From an uncultured Clostridium sp. (lineage in GTDB: Bacteria; Bacillota_A; Clostridia; TANB77; CAG-508): a DNA stretch of 64,000 nt. Shown here in pieces: positions 1-9,434 of the stretch. The position numbers and the translations under genes were made by a program. The stretch's first letter is position 1. Each line of letters opens with the position of its first letter. A model generated the notes under the pieces. That model did not search any database and was not told the origin of the DNA. It saw nothing but the letters and a program-made list of their open reading frames with translations. The stretch spans positions 1-64,000 of the forward strand of contig CAOJZU010000007.1 in NCBI GenBank assembly GCA_948466265.1, written 5' to 3'.

Positions 1-165
1 TTTTTTATTGTGAGTATATGTTACAAAATCTCACTTACGCATTTTGTATAAATAGGCTGTTTATACTAATACGAATGAATTTTACTGCATTGGCTCATAA
101 CACCTGTCACTTTTATTTTTACAACGAGTTTACGGCATCTCTCGTTTTTTGCACGAAAAAACACC

Positions 166-200
166 TATAAGATTTTGTGTAAACTTATAGGTGTTTTTTT
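166..200 (-). terminator. Hairpin terminator after the first gene
   Basis: An 11-bp inverted repeat (ACACCTATAAG and its complement) flanks a short loop and has T-runs on both sides, so it can stop transcription in both directions. It lies just beyond the stop of the minus-strand gene 215-970 and probably ends the conjugative element's long transcript. Confidence 0.75.
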
Positions 201-214
201 ACTGATATTTAAAT

Positions 215-970
215 TTATTCAAATTCTTCTTCATCTTCTTTTTTATTTTCGTTAGCATTTATCTTTTCTTGTGATTTAAAATCGCTTACAAAGTAATTAG
301 TAAATTTTTGCATATACTTTAAACTTTCTTTTAATGTTTTATCTTTTTTGTCCTTTGCCCAATTGCAAATATCATCGAAATTATAATTTCTTGTATTAAG
401 TTTTAAATTTTTAGTTACAGCAAATACTGCTCCTGTTACTTCTATTTGAACTTGTTTGTTATATTCTTCTATATTTTTATTTTTAGAAGAATCATTCTGT
501 CTTGTATTATTTTTTATATCAATTATTATTTTTTCTAGCTTGTCTCTTGTACTTTCATCAGCTTTGGTTTCTATACCTCTTCTTTCACACATACCTTTTA
601 GTATGTTTTCAATATATTCCTTCGATTGTGCTTTATTCTGCTTTATACTTTTATCTGTTTGACTTATATCATATACTTCATCTAATTTAAATTCTAATTC
701 TCCATTTACTTTCTTTATAATTTTTAATGGCTTTTCTCCGGCTTTAATATTAATTCCTTTAGTTTTAAACTTTTCTTTACTTGCTATTAAATTTAATTCA
801 TCTCGCTGTTTTCTTAATAGAAGTACATTATTATAACTTACATTATATAATTTTGATAAAGTAGTTAAGAAGTCTTTCATATTATCTTCATTTGCAAATG
901 TATCTTTCGCCAATTGGTTTGTACTTTTTAATAGTCCTTGTATTTCTTCGTCTATTTTAATCATCTCCAT
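215..970 (-). CDS. ArdC-N-domain-like antirestriction/ssDNA-binding protein with acidic EFE tail
   Basis: 251 residues. The first ~110 residues resemble the N-terminal domain of ArdC-type antirestriction proteins: a helical start, a Y-N-N-V-L-L-L segment, then GEKPLKI and VYDISQT, which are typical of that domain. The metallopeptidase domain usually found after it is absent; the rest is lysine/glutamate-rich. ArdC-family proteins protect incoming DNA during conjugation, and that role is inferred here. The protein ends EDEEEFE, the tail shared by several other element proteins. It has no CGG site. It is the last gene of the element in this window, followed by a terminator. The start could be either of two close ATGs (970 or 964). 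Confidence 0.6.
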   Translation of the reverse strand: MEMIKIDEEIQGLLKSTNQLAKDTFANEDNMKDFLTTLSKLYNVSYNNVLLLRKQRDELNLIASKEKFKTKGINIKAGEKPLKIIKKVNGELEFKLDEVYDISQTDKSIKQNKAQSKEYIENILKGMCERRGIETKADESTRDKLEKIIIDIKNNTRQNDSSKNKNIEEYNKQVQIEVTGAVFAVTKNLKLNTRNYNFDDICNWAKDKKDKTLKESLKYMQKFTNYFVSDFKSQEKINANENKKEDEEEFE

Positions 971-1013
971 TTCATTATATTATTTATACGAGAGCTCTTT
1001 CGAGCTCCCTATT

Positions 1014-4000
1014 CTAGAAACCTGTTCTTGGCAATTTCTTCAAATCAAATTTTTTCTTATACACCTTAGTTGTATGATCGTCCTCATCCCATACAAGATA
1101 CCCCTTATTGTATCCTTCAATTCTTGTTTTATTTGTAAATGTATCATCATTTTTTACATCATTGTGTACTTTTACAAATATATATGGGTTGACAACTGAT
1201 TCGAATCCTACATCTACTGTTCCAAAATCTGCTTTAAATTCCGTAATAACTTCGCCATCTTCTAATGCTATATTAGAAAAGTCAATATAATTATTTACTT
1301 GTGTATTTAGATTTTCTGCTAATAATCTATAATCATTTAAATTTGTTTTATAGTAGACATTATAATTTAGGTCTTGATTATATGTTCCTGTTATTAGCTT
1401 TTGCATTTTTACATAGTCTGTTGGTAAATAATCATACCAAGTAAAATTACTAAGTGCTACATTCCCTGTGTTTTTAATATGGAAATTGTAACGTATCTCT
1501 TCATTAGCTGTTGTTTGAATAATTCCTGTTTTTTCTATATCAACATCAGGAATTATTGGCTCATCTATCATTGTTACCTTTTGAATTTCTCCAGTATTTT
1601 CTACTTTAAATTTTATGTCTGTTGCCTTAAGAAAACCGTTTGGTGCAATTTCTTCTCTTAATGTATAAATTTTTCCTGCTGTCAAGCCTTCAATTTTATG
1701 TGTTTTTCCTCCTGATACCCATGTATCTATACAGTTATCATCTTCGTCTGATATAGATAATGTTGCACCTTCGATTTCATTTTCTCCTGTAATAGCTTTT
1801 TTTGATATTTCTATTAAAGTTGTCTGATTTTCGATATTTAAATTTATAACATATTCTTTTGTTGTTGTATCCTTCTGTTCAAATATAACTTCATATTTTG
1901 TATTATCCAGTACCGCTCCGTCTATTGTTGCTACTTCTTTTAGTGAATATTTTCCCATCCAAATGTTATCAATTGTTAGAGTTGCATCTGAGTTTAAGTT
2001 ATATTTTCCTATCACTGTCCCTTTGCTATATACAATGCTTCCATCGCTATAATCAATAATATCCTCCTCAGCCGTAATTTCAAATGCTATTTTAGTAAAA
2101 TCTATTTCATCAATTAGTGATATATCTACATCTTCTCTTAAATTTACCTTTTTTGTTAGTTTTAAAGTTCCTTTAGGTTGTGTGTTCTTTGCTACAACTG
2201 TTATCCATGCATCATAATCATCATCGTATTCTAATGTTTCATTGTTATTATTAACTTCAAAAACCAATTCTTCGTCTAATTCAGTAAATCCAACTGGAAC
2301 TTTAGTTTCTTTTAATTTTAATATTCCTGCTTCAACTTTTGTTTCAGTTACAACGCTTCCTGTACTATCAGTTTTCCAAGTATCAAAATATTTATTTCCA
2401 ACCTTACATTTTATTTTTTCCCAATTACTTGTTTCTTCATTTAGTCTATATAATTCAAATTCTGCATTTGAATAAGTTACAAGTTTTCCTGTTATTTTAT
2501 CTTGTTTTTGCAATTTTAGATATGATTTAAAAGGTGTATCATTTTCAACCAATTCCAATATAGGTGTTCTACTATCTTGATTTACTTTAAAATAAAACTC
2601 TTTAACTTTGTTTATTTCTGATGAAGGTGTATAAGTCTCATTTCCGAGTATATTCTCCATAAGCTAACAAGTTTGATATTGCATGCCCATTTGTACCGTG
2701 TTCTAATTACTGCATATTCGTCATCTGCAAATTCTTCGATGTGTTTTAATGCTTCTTCAAAACTTCCATAATGTTTAACATATTTTGATAGTATTAGTGT
2801 AAATTCAGCATTTTCAACCACTTGTGCAGTATCGTTTGTGTCTGTTGTTACTTTTATTATTTCTACTGGTGCTTTTTTTACTGTATTTGCAACAGTTCCT
2901 TCTATTTCAATTTCTGCTGTTGTACTATCTTTATATAAGAATTCGTAATGATATATAGTTTCGTCCTTTGTGTAACCTTCAGCTACTCTTGTTTCTTTTG
3001 TATAAAATTTTCCGAAGTGGCAAACCTGTAAGTTTGTTTCCTTTTATATTCAATTCAGCTCGTGTTTCTGTATTAACTATTCTAATACTTGCAACTCCAT
3101 AACTATTAAATAAAAATGTCGCTACTTCGTCATCTTTTGAAAAATATTTTACTGTTCCTTTTGCATTATATATATCTTCTTCTGCAAATAACGTATATCC
3201 TGTCCCATTCAATGTTGCATCTCCGTGATGGCTTTCATTTATTATTCTGTCTTTATTTCCTGTTTCTCTATCAACTTTTGTTAACGTTAAACTTCCGTGT
3301 TGGCTCTTTGTCTGCTATTGTTTTATTTGTAGTTTTTCCTGCTTCTATTTCTACTTTATATGATTTCGTGTCCAATAGATATCCGTATGGTGCTATCCTT
3401 TCAGAAATTGTATAGATGCCAGCTTTTAAATTTTCAACTAATATTTTCCCATTTCTTACTGTAACATCTTCATTATATGCTTGTCCATTTGTAATATTAA
3501 ATACTGCTCCATCAATTAATTCCCCATTTGAATTTAATTTTTCTAGCTCTAATTTGCCTTTTGCTTCTATCTCAAAATTAAGTCTCAATGTTATTGGGTC
3601 ATTATAGTTTAGTGAATATAACTGATCTTGAACATCACTTGCAAAAGAAAAATATATTGTAGTGTCATCATCTTGTGTTCCTTCTTTAATTAGTCCCCAA
3701 CTTTCAAACATAGAATCTGTTATTTTATAGCTTTCTAAATTGCAGTCCTCACTTACTGTTATCGTCATTGTATTTTCGCCTTTGTTGTGCTGTAATCTAA
3801 TTCCTTCTATTGTTTTATCCATAGTATTGTAACTTGAAAATACACCATTCGTATCTCTCAACATTTGTGCTTCTCCTGTTTTTAAGGTTACTGTCGTTCC
3901 ATCAAATGATGGTCTTTTCTTCATTTGTGCTATTTTATTATTTACATCATTTTTAAATGAAATATATTCATTTTGAACACCTGCATCTACAAACGTTGCA

Positions 4001-4487
4001 CTGCTTTGCCCCAGTACTTCCCAAATGGCTTGCTGAGTAAAAGCATATTGCTTTAGTGCGTCATTTGCTAAAACTCCATTTGAGCCATAGCTACCTCTGC
4101 TTTGATACCATCCGCAAAAAGCGACTTTAGCTGCTTGAAGTAATCTTTCGTCAGAAGGCTTACCATATGTTCCTTGGTAATTAGTTCCGTGTCTGAAAAT
4201 GAACACCGGTTCTCTGCACAGAAAACTATAAGTCCATCTCCGTTACTAAAATTCCAATTTTGACCTTTTAAAAGTATTCTTCTTGTTACAATTCCATTTT
4301 CTCCTCCATTTGCTGGATCTGTTGTTTTAATTCTAGTTGCATATTGACGTGCAACAAATGTGTCGCTTCCGCTTCCACTTATTGTCTGATTTGCTCCACA
4401 TACAACTGGCTGTATTATTCCAAATATTGTTATAAATAATATAATCATTGTATAAATTTTCTTTAATTTTTTTGTTATTCTTAACAT
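1014..4487 (-). CDS. Giant secreted thioester (TQXA)/Cna-B surface protein, SpaA-like
   Basis: Read as one protein of 1155 residues with six CGG skips (4206, 4187, 3295, 3012, 2696, 2644); the length is then an exact multiple of three. In the standard code it falls into five overlapping pieces. The N-terminus is a signal peptide. A thioester-type domain follows, with the FCAENG motif and later QQAIWEVLGQ. Several Cna-B-like beta domains come next (GKLELEKLNSNGELIDGAVF; GTLKLTKKV; SKKAITGENEIEGATL). It ends KKLPRTGF and stops: a sortase motif without the usual membrane segment and basic tail. A sortase gene lies upstream at 5233. A good AAGGAGG site precedes the chosen ATG at 4487. It is likely an adhesin displayed by the element-bearing cell. 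Confidence 0.85.
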
Positions 4488-4505
4488 TTTTCCTCCTTCT
4501 CCATG

Positions 4506-4537
4506 AAAAAAGAACAAGTTATGAACTTGCTCTCATT
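4506..4537 (-). terminator. Hairpin terminator or attenuator before the surface-protein gene
   Basis: On the minus strand GAGCAAGTT pairs with AACTTGTTC across a 3-nt loop and is followed by six T. It sits between gene 4547-5168 and the start of the giant surface protein, so it may limit read-through into that gene. Confidence 0.7.
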
Positions 4538-4546
4538 TATGCTTAT

Positions 4547-5168
4547 TTAATTTTCTTCTATTCTAAAATAAAAATCTAGTGTTATCATGCCACATTTAGG
4601 GCAATTCCAGTTTTGGTAACCGTAAGGACAATTTGCATCATATTCATCGTCATCTACCTCGTTGTTTACTAATTTATCACTCCATAATTTTTGTAGAGAT
4701 TTATAATATTTTACTGCTTCCTCTTTCGTATTAAACCATTTCTTTGAATTTCCGACTGGCATTTGATGTTTATCATTTGTGCATTGTTCTACTTTATTTC
4801 CCTTTGTTTGTTCTACTTCTTGCTTTGTCTCCTGCACCTCTGATTTTGTAACAACTGGTTGTTTCTCCTTCTTTTGTTCTTGTACTTTATTTTCTTGTGT
4901 CTTTTGCTCTCCTTTTTTTGTTTCTCCGATTACTTGTTATTTCATTATTGTTAGGTATTATTTCTTTTGATACTTCTTCTTGAGAATCTGTGTGCTCCTC
5001 TACTTCATCATTATTATTTTGTTCTTCATTTTGTAACTCACTATGTTGTTCGCCTTCATTATTATTTTGAATTGCCTGTGCCATTTCTTTCGAATTACTT
5101 CTTGTTACAAAAAAAACTACTAAAGATGCTAACACTAAAAGCAATATTATTATATATGTTTTCTTCAT
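4547..5168 (-). CDS. Membrane-anchored charged protein with C-terminal Cys cluster
   Basis: 206 residues, read through one CGG skip at 4926 (AAT-C-GGA). Without the skip the protein stops after a basic run; with it, the Lys/Glu-rich linker continues smoothly into the C-terminal half. One transmembrane segment near the start (IIILLLVLASLVVFFV) is followed by a long acidic/glutamine-rich stalk. A compact C-terminal domain has a C-P-Y-G-Y...C-P-K-C-G pattern that could bind a metal. No family recognised. A GAGGAG ribosome site supports the ATG at 5168. It lies between the sortase and the surface protein, so a role in assembling or presenting that protein is possible but only inferred. Confidence 0.7.
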
Positions 5169-5232
5169 AATAAAAATCAACTCCTCTTTTTGTTTCTATT
5201 TTAACTCTGTTTAGTCTTATTTACAAGTGCTT

Positions 5233-5781
5233 TCAGGTTATTTCTGTCGCTTGAACACAAAGTCTTTGACTGCTTTTATTATTTATACAAGTAATCAAAG
5301 TAAGTTTGTTTTCTTCTGTATTTTCTAATAGACTCCAGTCTGTTTCATATATTACTTGAATATTATCTACTTTATATTGTCTTGTGTAAAACTTAGTTTT
5401 ATATGTAAGAACATCACCTCCTTCAAGCTCGTTTATTCTTGCAAAATAGCTGTATTTATTTCCTCTATTATGACCTGCTAATCCAATGTTACCGTCATAA
5501 GTTGCTGTACCTTCAATATGCCCTATATACTCTTTTAAAATTTGATTGTTGCTTCCTTCTTTTACTGTCGCTTTTAGTCCAATCTTATCAATAGTTAATA
5601 TTCCAAGCACATCATCCTCTAGAATATTTTCTTCTTTGTCATAAGTAATATTTTCAAATTCAGGATCGGTTGTAATTTCATCTTCAGATACTAATTCGTC
5701 ATTATAAATGAAAAATTTATATATTAATGCGAACATAACTGCTATTACAATGCTAATTCTGAATATTTTTATTTTTTTCAT
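5233..5781 (-). CDS. Class D-type sortase of the conjugative element
   Basis: 182 residues with an N-terminal membrane anchor. The catalytic features of a sortase transpeptidase are visible: histidine in LAGHNRG, cysteine in TLITC and arginine in SQRLCV. Sortases cleave LPXTG-like motifs and join the product to cell-wall peptidoglycan or pilin. Its probable substrate is the LPRTG-ending surface protein encoded downstream. It contains no CGG site and is intact, so its segment HIEGTATYDGNIGLAGHN is a reference for the frame-broken paralogue at 26136, which aligns to it without gaps once two C bases are skipped. Confidence 0.88.
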   Translation of the reverse strand: MKKIKIFRISIVIAVMFALIYKFFIYNDELVSEDEITTDPEFENITYDKEENILEDDVLGILTIDKIGLKATVKEGSNNQILKEYIGHIEGTATYDGNIGLAGHNRGNKYSYFARINELEGGDVLTYKTKFYTRQYKVDNIQVIYETDWSLLENTEENKLTLITCINNKSSQRLCVQATEIT

Positions 5782-5790
5782 AGCTTCCTC

Positions 5791-6822
5791 CTACACATTA
5801 ATTTCAAATTCTTTATCTTCTATGTGATATATAAATTGCCTATCAAAATACTTAATAGTTACATTAGTATTTCTTAGTTCTTTATATATTGAATCAGACA
5901 AGATAATTTTAAATTTATTACTTGTAATTCTTAATATTGTAATGTCTATCATAGGATTATTTTTATTAATATGTTGTTTCTTCACTAACCTAGCACCACC
6001 ATTTGAAGTATAATTATATACTTTTACGTTCTTTCTTCTTAAAATAATAATCCCACTGAATATTATAATTCCACTTGTAGTCGTAGCAATGATAGGAACT
6101 GCAATTGTATTATCCGCTTCTTGTAGAATCTCTTCATAAGTTAGTTTATATGTTATGGATTTTATCTCTTCTTTTTCTATTGTTCCTTTATATATTACTG
6201 TTGCTTTATAATTTTTTATAACATTTCTTGTTTTTATTGCTTCATAATGCATAATCCCATTATAAGTAAGTGGTACGTCAGCCCCTCCTATTTTTTCTGT
6301 TGTATTAACCTTCCATTCAGGTGTTATTAAGTAATATGTTGTTCCATTTTCTTGTATTTCTTTTGGTATTTCGTTCAATTCATTTTGTGAAACATTGGTA
6401 TATTTTTTATCTATTGTTTCTTTGTACTGTTTTTTATAGCTTTCATTTACTGATATTTCTAATGAATCATTTTGTATTTTTAAAATACCATTGTAACCAT
6501 CTTCGCTTATTTGCTTATCACTTTCAAATGCATTTAATACTTCAGTTTTATTATTTGTAGTTACAATTAATTCTTCTACTATTTCCTTGTCCTTAGTTAA
6601 CTTTTCGTTATTCTTTGTTTCTTTTATATTGCTCAACTTATATGTAACTTTATCAGATACTATCTCATTTTTTATAGAATTTTTATAAATATTTGCTTCT
6701 TCAATTGCAATAGTTTCCTGCTTTTCTATAACTTTTAGTGCTTCATTTTGTTTTGCCCCACAAGGAAAACTTATACTTATTACGATAAACATTATTAAAC
6801 TTATTATTTTTATTTTACTCAA
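5791..6822 (-). CDS. Secreted/membrane protein with C-terminal TM segment
   Basis: 343 residues from a TTG start at 6822 that overlaps the stop of the upstream gene. The purine-rich codons of that gene's acidic tail (GGAGGAAG) supply the ribosome-binding site. The protein has an N-terminal signal or anchor segment, an extracellular region rich in Lys, Glu, Asn and Thr, and one transmembrane stretch (TIAVPIIATTTSGIIIFSGI) followed by a basic cytoplasmic part of about 80 residues. No enzyme motif is visible and I do not recognise the family. It precedes the sortase by only 9 bases, suggesting one operon and an envelope role. Confidence 0.7.
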   Translation of the reverse strand: MSKIKIISLIMFIVISISFPCGAKQNEALKVIEKQETIAIEEANIYKNSIKNEIVSDKVTYKLSNIKETKNNEKLTKDKEIVEELIVTTNNKTEVLNAFESDKQISEDGYNGILKIQNDSLEISVNESYKKQYKETIDKKYTNVSQNELNEIPKEIQENGTTYYLITPEWKVNTTEKIGGADVPLTYNGIMHYEAIKTRNVIKNYKATVIYKGTIEKEEIKSITYKLTYEEILQEADNTIAVPIIATTTSGIIIFSGIIILRRKNVKVYNYTSNGGARLVKKQHINKNNPMIDITILRITSNKFKIILSDSIYKELRNTNVTIKYFDRQFIYHIEDKEFEINV

Positions 6823-7477
6823 ATTCTTCCTCCTCTTCTTCTTCCTTCCCCTTTGCATTATGCTTTGATTTGTTTTTGGTATTTTTATTTAAAAATTCCT
6901 TTATGTTGTCTTTTGTATTATTTTTTTGATTAGCTTTATTATTAGATTTTGCTTTTTCTTTATTGTTTACTTTTAAGTTCTTCTTTTCATTTTCTTGTGT
7001 GTCTTTCTTTAGTTCTTTGTTGATAATTCCTTTTTTATCATCCTCTAGTTCCTTTTCTTTTTGTGTTTCTTGTTCTTCATTAGTTTTCACCTCTGCTTTT
7101 TCTGCTTCCTCTTTTAATTTTTTTGTGTTATTATTGTTGGCATTCATTTGTTCTTCCTTCTTATCTTCTACTGCTTCTTCTTTTAGATTAACTTTTATTT
7201 CTTCTGCAATACTTGTTTTATCCTCTTGTACATTTTCTTCTACAATATCCTTAGTTTCTTCTTGGATATTATCTGTTTTTTCTAAATTTATCTCTTTGTT
7301 CTCTTGCTTCATATTTTCGCTCGTTTCTTCTCTTGTAACTTCTTGACTTCTCAAATCATTTTGTATTAAGTCAATAATATAACTTTTCAATGTTGTCCTA
7401 GTTCCAAAACTTAACAAACGCATTTTAATTTTTCTATCCAAATCTTCGCTTATTTGAACTGCTAATGTTTTACTCAT
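6815..7477 (-). CDS. Ribbon-helix-helix-like protein with long charged linker and EFE tail
   Basis: 220 residues. Residues 1-45 look like a small DNA-binding ribbon-helix-helix fold (TLAVQISEDLDRKIKMRLLS...). The remainder is a very low-complexity Lys/Glu/Asn linker ending in seven Glu plus FE. Such N-domains occur in partition, relaxosome and copy-control proteins. The tail is the clearest example of the shared acidic C-terminus. The last codons double as the ribosome site and TTG start of the next gene (stop and start overlap). Function otherwise unknown; an accessory DNA-binding factor is the best guess. Confidence 0.65.
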   Translation of the reverse strand: MSKTLAVQISEDLDRKIKMRLLSFGTRTTLKSYIIDLIQNDLRSQEVTREETSENMKQENKEINLEKTDNIQEETKDIVEENVQEDKTSIAEEIKVNLKEEAVEDKKEEQMNANNNNTKKLKEEAEKAEVKTNEEQETQKEKELEDDKKGIINKELKKDTQENEKKNLKVNNKEKAKSNNKANQKNNTKDNIKEFLNKNTKNKSKHNAKGKEEEEEEEFE

Positions 7478-7494
7478 ATTTTCTTTTTCCTTTC

Positions 7495-8202
7495 CTATTT
7501 CAAACCAAATATTTGAAATACAACTTCTCTTAATTCTGAATTTAGCAAAATCGTTATTCCAATAGAAGTTAATATAAATATTGCAATATACCCTATTAAT
7601 TTTATTAACCTAGTTATTGCTTCTAAAATTAACGCAAAAAAATAAACACCCTTAGGTTGCTCTAAAACCAAACTTTGACTAGATGTTGTTTGTATTGTAT
7701 TTTTACTATTTTGTTTGTTTGTTTCTAATACTTTGTTTTGCTTAACCTTTGGGATTTTTTTATTTTTTATTTCTTCTATCTTTTCAAATCTTTTTGCTTC
7801 TTTCTTTTGTATTCCTTCCTCTGATAACGCTTTTATTAGCTGTCTTTCTATTTCTAACTCATCTGTTTCATTTATAATGTTATATATATCCTCATTGTAT
7901 AATCCTGTTAACAGCCTACTTTGATTATCTATACCTTGAGCTAAAATTACAATTCTTGTACTAATATGTAATTTACTAAAGTTAGAAATACTTTCTAAAA
8001 TTTCATTTTCTGAATCTTCTAAACAATCAATTTCTATTATAAATTGCTTTACCAGATTAAAATTAACTTTTGTTTCTTTTAAAAATTGACTCACATTAGT
8101 CATCTTTTGTCTTTCATATAATATCAATATATTTTGATTTTTACATATTTTCTGAATTAATCTTGCTGTATTTTCTGTAGCAATATAATTTAACATATCC
8201 AT
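7495..8202 (-). CDS. Hypothetical protein with N-terminal receiver/CpaE-like fold and C-terminal TMs
   Basis: 235 residues. The N-terminal ~120 residues alternate short hydrophobic strands and helices (NILILYERQKM, QFIIEIDCL, STRIVILAQG), which looks like a small alpha/beta domain such as a receiver or degenerate CpaE/ParA-type fold. A basic linker follows, and then a hydrophobic C-terminus (YFFALILEAITRLIKLIGYI and IAIFILTSIGITILL) that probably anchors it in the membrane. No nucleotide-binding loop is seen. It lies inside the secretion-system operon, so a structural or regulatory part of the transfer machine is plausible. Family not recognised. Confidence 0.6.
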   Translation of the reverse strand: MDMLNYIATENTARLIQKICKNQNILILYERQKMTNVSQFLKETKVNFNLVKQFIIEIDCLEDSENEILESISNFSKLHISTRIVILAQGIDNQSRLLTGLYNEDIYNIINETDELEIERQLIKALSEEGIQKKEAKRFEKIEEIKNKKIPKVKQNKVLETNKQNSKNTIQTTSSQSLVLEQPKGVYFFALILEAITRLIKLIGYIAIFILTSIGITILLNSELREVVFQIFGLK

Positions 8203-8208
8203 CCCTCC

Positions 8209-8406
8209 TTAATCTAGCCATTCCTCTTCGTATGGCACATTGTAAATTTTATTGCCTGATTCAAAATATGTAATATTATCTGCTTTATTATTATATTGTT
8301 TTTTCCCTAGTTTCCAAAATTTGTTATTACATACTACTAATACAATTAGTCCAAATAGAACAACAAAGTAAAAAACTAACTCTTTTTTATTATGTTTTGT
8401 ATTCAC
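8209..8406 (-). CDS. Small single-pass membrane protein
   Basis: 65 residues: a basic start, one transmembrane helix (LVFYFVVLFGLIVLVVC) and a short polar tail ending EEEWLD. It overlaps the upstream gene by four bases (ATGA-type coupling) and is 6 bases from the next one, which supports real translation. No homologue recognised; small membrane subunits of this kind are common in type IV secretion operons. Confidence 0.6.
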   Translation of the reverse strand: MNTKHNKKELVFYFVVLFGLIVLVVCNNKFWKLGKKQYNNKADNITYFESGNKIYNVPYEEEWLD

Positions 8407-8861
8407 TCTATTACTAGTTCCTCCTCATCTTCATAGTATTTTTTATAAAATTTATCAAATTGCTTATCTGCTTTATACTTTAATAATTCTTCACGTTCTA
8501 ATTGTATAAAAACATCATTGTCAAAAACTTTTACTTTTCTAATTTTTTTGTTATTTTTTTGCAAATCAACTAATCTATCAATTATCTCTGCTCTGAACTT
8601 TTGATTAATTTTATTTAAAAAACATCCATATGTAGTGAGTAATGGTTGTTCGATTTTATTGTCAGGTATATACATTGATATATTTACTGCATTTAGACAT
8701 CTATAAGACTCTAACATTATAAAATCAGCAACATCATCTTTTCTTATTTGATAATTATCTCCATTAGAAGTTTCTACAAATAGAAAACCTTCATTTTTTA
8801 TAATATTTAGCATTTCTTCCTTTGAATATGTTTTGTATCCATTTATTTTATCTTTTCCCAT
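8403..8861 (-). CDS. Hypothetical cytoplasmic protein, acidic C-terminus
   Basis: 152 residues with no membrane segment or recognisable motif. It contains an even mix of charged residues and ends YYEDEEELVIE, a variant of the acidic tail seen on other element proteins. It is translationally coupled to the small membrane protein downstream (4-base overlap) and follows the M23 hydrolase gene closely. Likely part of the transfer operon; no function can be assigned. Confidence 0.6.
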   Translation of the reverse strand: MGKDKINGYKTYSKEEMLNIIKNEGFLFVETSNGDNYQIRKDDVADFIMLESYRCLNAVNISMYIPDNKIEQPLLTTYGCFLNKINQKFRAEIIDRLVDLQKNNKKIRKVKVFDNDVFIQLEREELLKYKADKQFDKFYKKYYEDEEELVIE

Positions 8862-8875
8862 ATTTATATTCCTTT

Positions 8876-9434
8876 CTAACTTTCATAAAACAGGTATGGT
8901 GCAGGATCTATTTTTTCTCCATTCTCTGTTCTAATTTCAAAATGCAAATGGTCACCTGTAGATTTTCCTGTACTCCCCTGTATTCCTACAACTTGTCCTA
9001 CTGCAACTTTTTGACTTATAGTCACTTGTATAGAATTTTCCTTCATGTGAGCATAAAACGTATAAAATATTTTGCCATCTTCATTTGTATGTTTTATTTC
9101 TACGCAGTTACCATACCCATTTTGTTTTCCTGAAAATGTTATTTCTCCATCCATTACAGACATGATTTTGCTGTCTTTAGTTCCCACTAAATCTATTCCA
9201 TAATGATGTGAAGTTACAACTCCGATTTGCTTCTCTGTTTCCAAATCCACTTGTTACCTTTATGAAATTTTCAATAGGTATTGGGAATTTCCCCTTATAT
9301 ACAACATTTATTATTTCACTTTTTCCATGTGTAGTACTTACGATTAATTCTTCGTTTTCTTGCATGAATCCTGCACACATAATCAGAATAAATATTATAA
9401 TTCCTATTACTAGCGATATTATTTTTTTACTCAT
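8876..9434 (-). CDS. Membrane-anchored M23 metallopeptidase of the transfer system
   Basis: 185 residues with one CGG skip at 9222 (AAT-C-GGA), which joins an N-terminal anchor piece to the catalytic piece. The anchor is SLVIGIIIFILIMCAGF. The peptidase part shows TSGFGNRE, then SHHYGIDL (zinc ligands His and Asp), YAHM, and the signature HLHFE. M23 enzymes cut peptidoglycan cross-links; in Gram-positive conjugation such a hydrolase opens the wall for the secretion channel. The skipped site lies between TSGFGNRE and the first zinc ligand, so the unshifted product would be inactive. The start overlaps the VirB4 stop. Confidence 0.88.

Noticed and set aside
2600..2660. Start of a separate 548-residue gene at 2660
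   Set aside because: The upstream frame joins smoothly through two CGG sites (RTGTNGHAISNLLAYGEYTG), so the ATG is internal to the giant surface protein.
9222..9224. Two separate genes for the M23 anchor and peptidase
   Set aside because: The peptidase part lacks a ribosome site, and the frame joins exactly at TSGFGNRE-ANGVVTSHHYG after the CGG skip.
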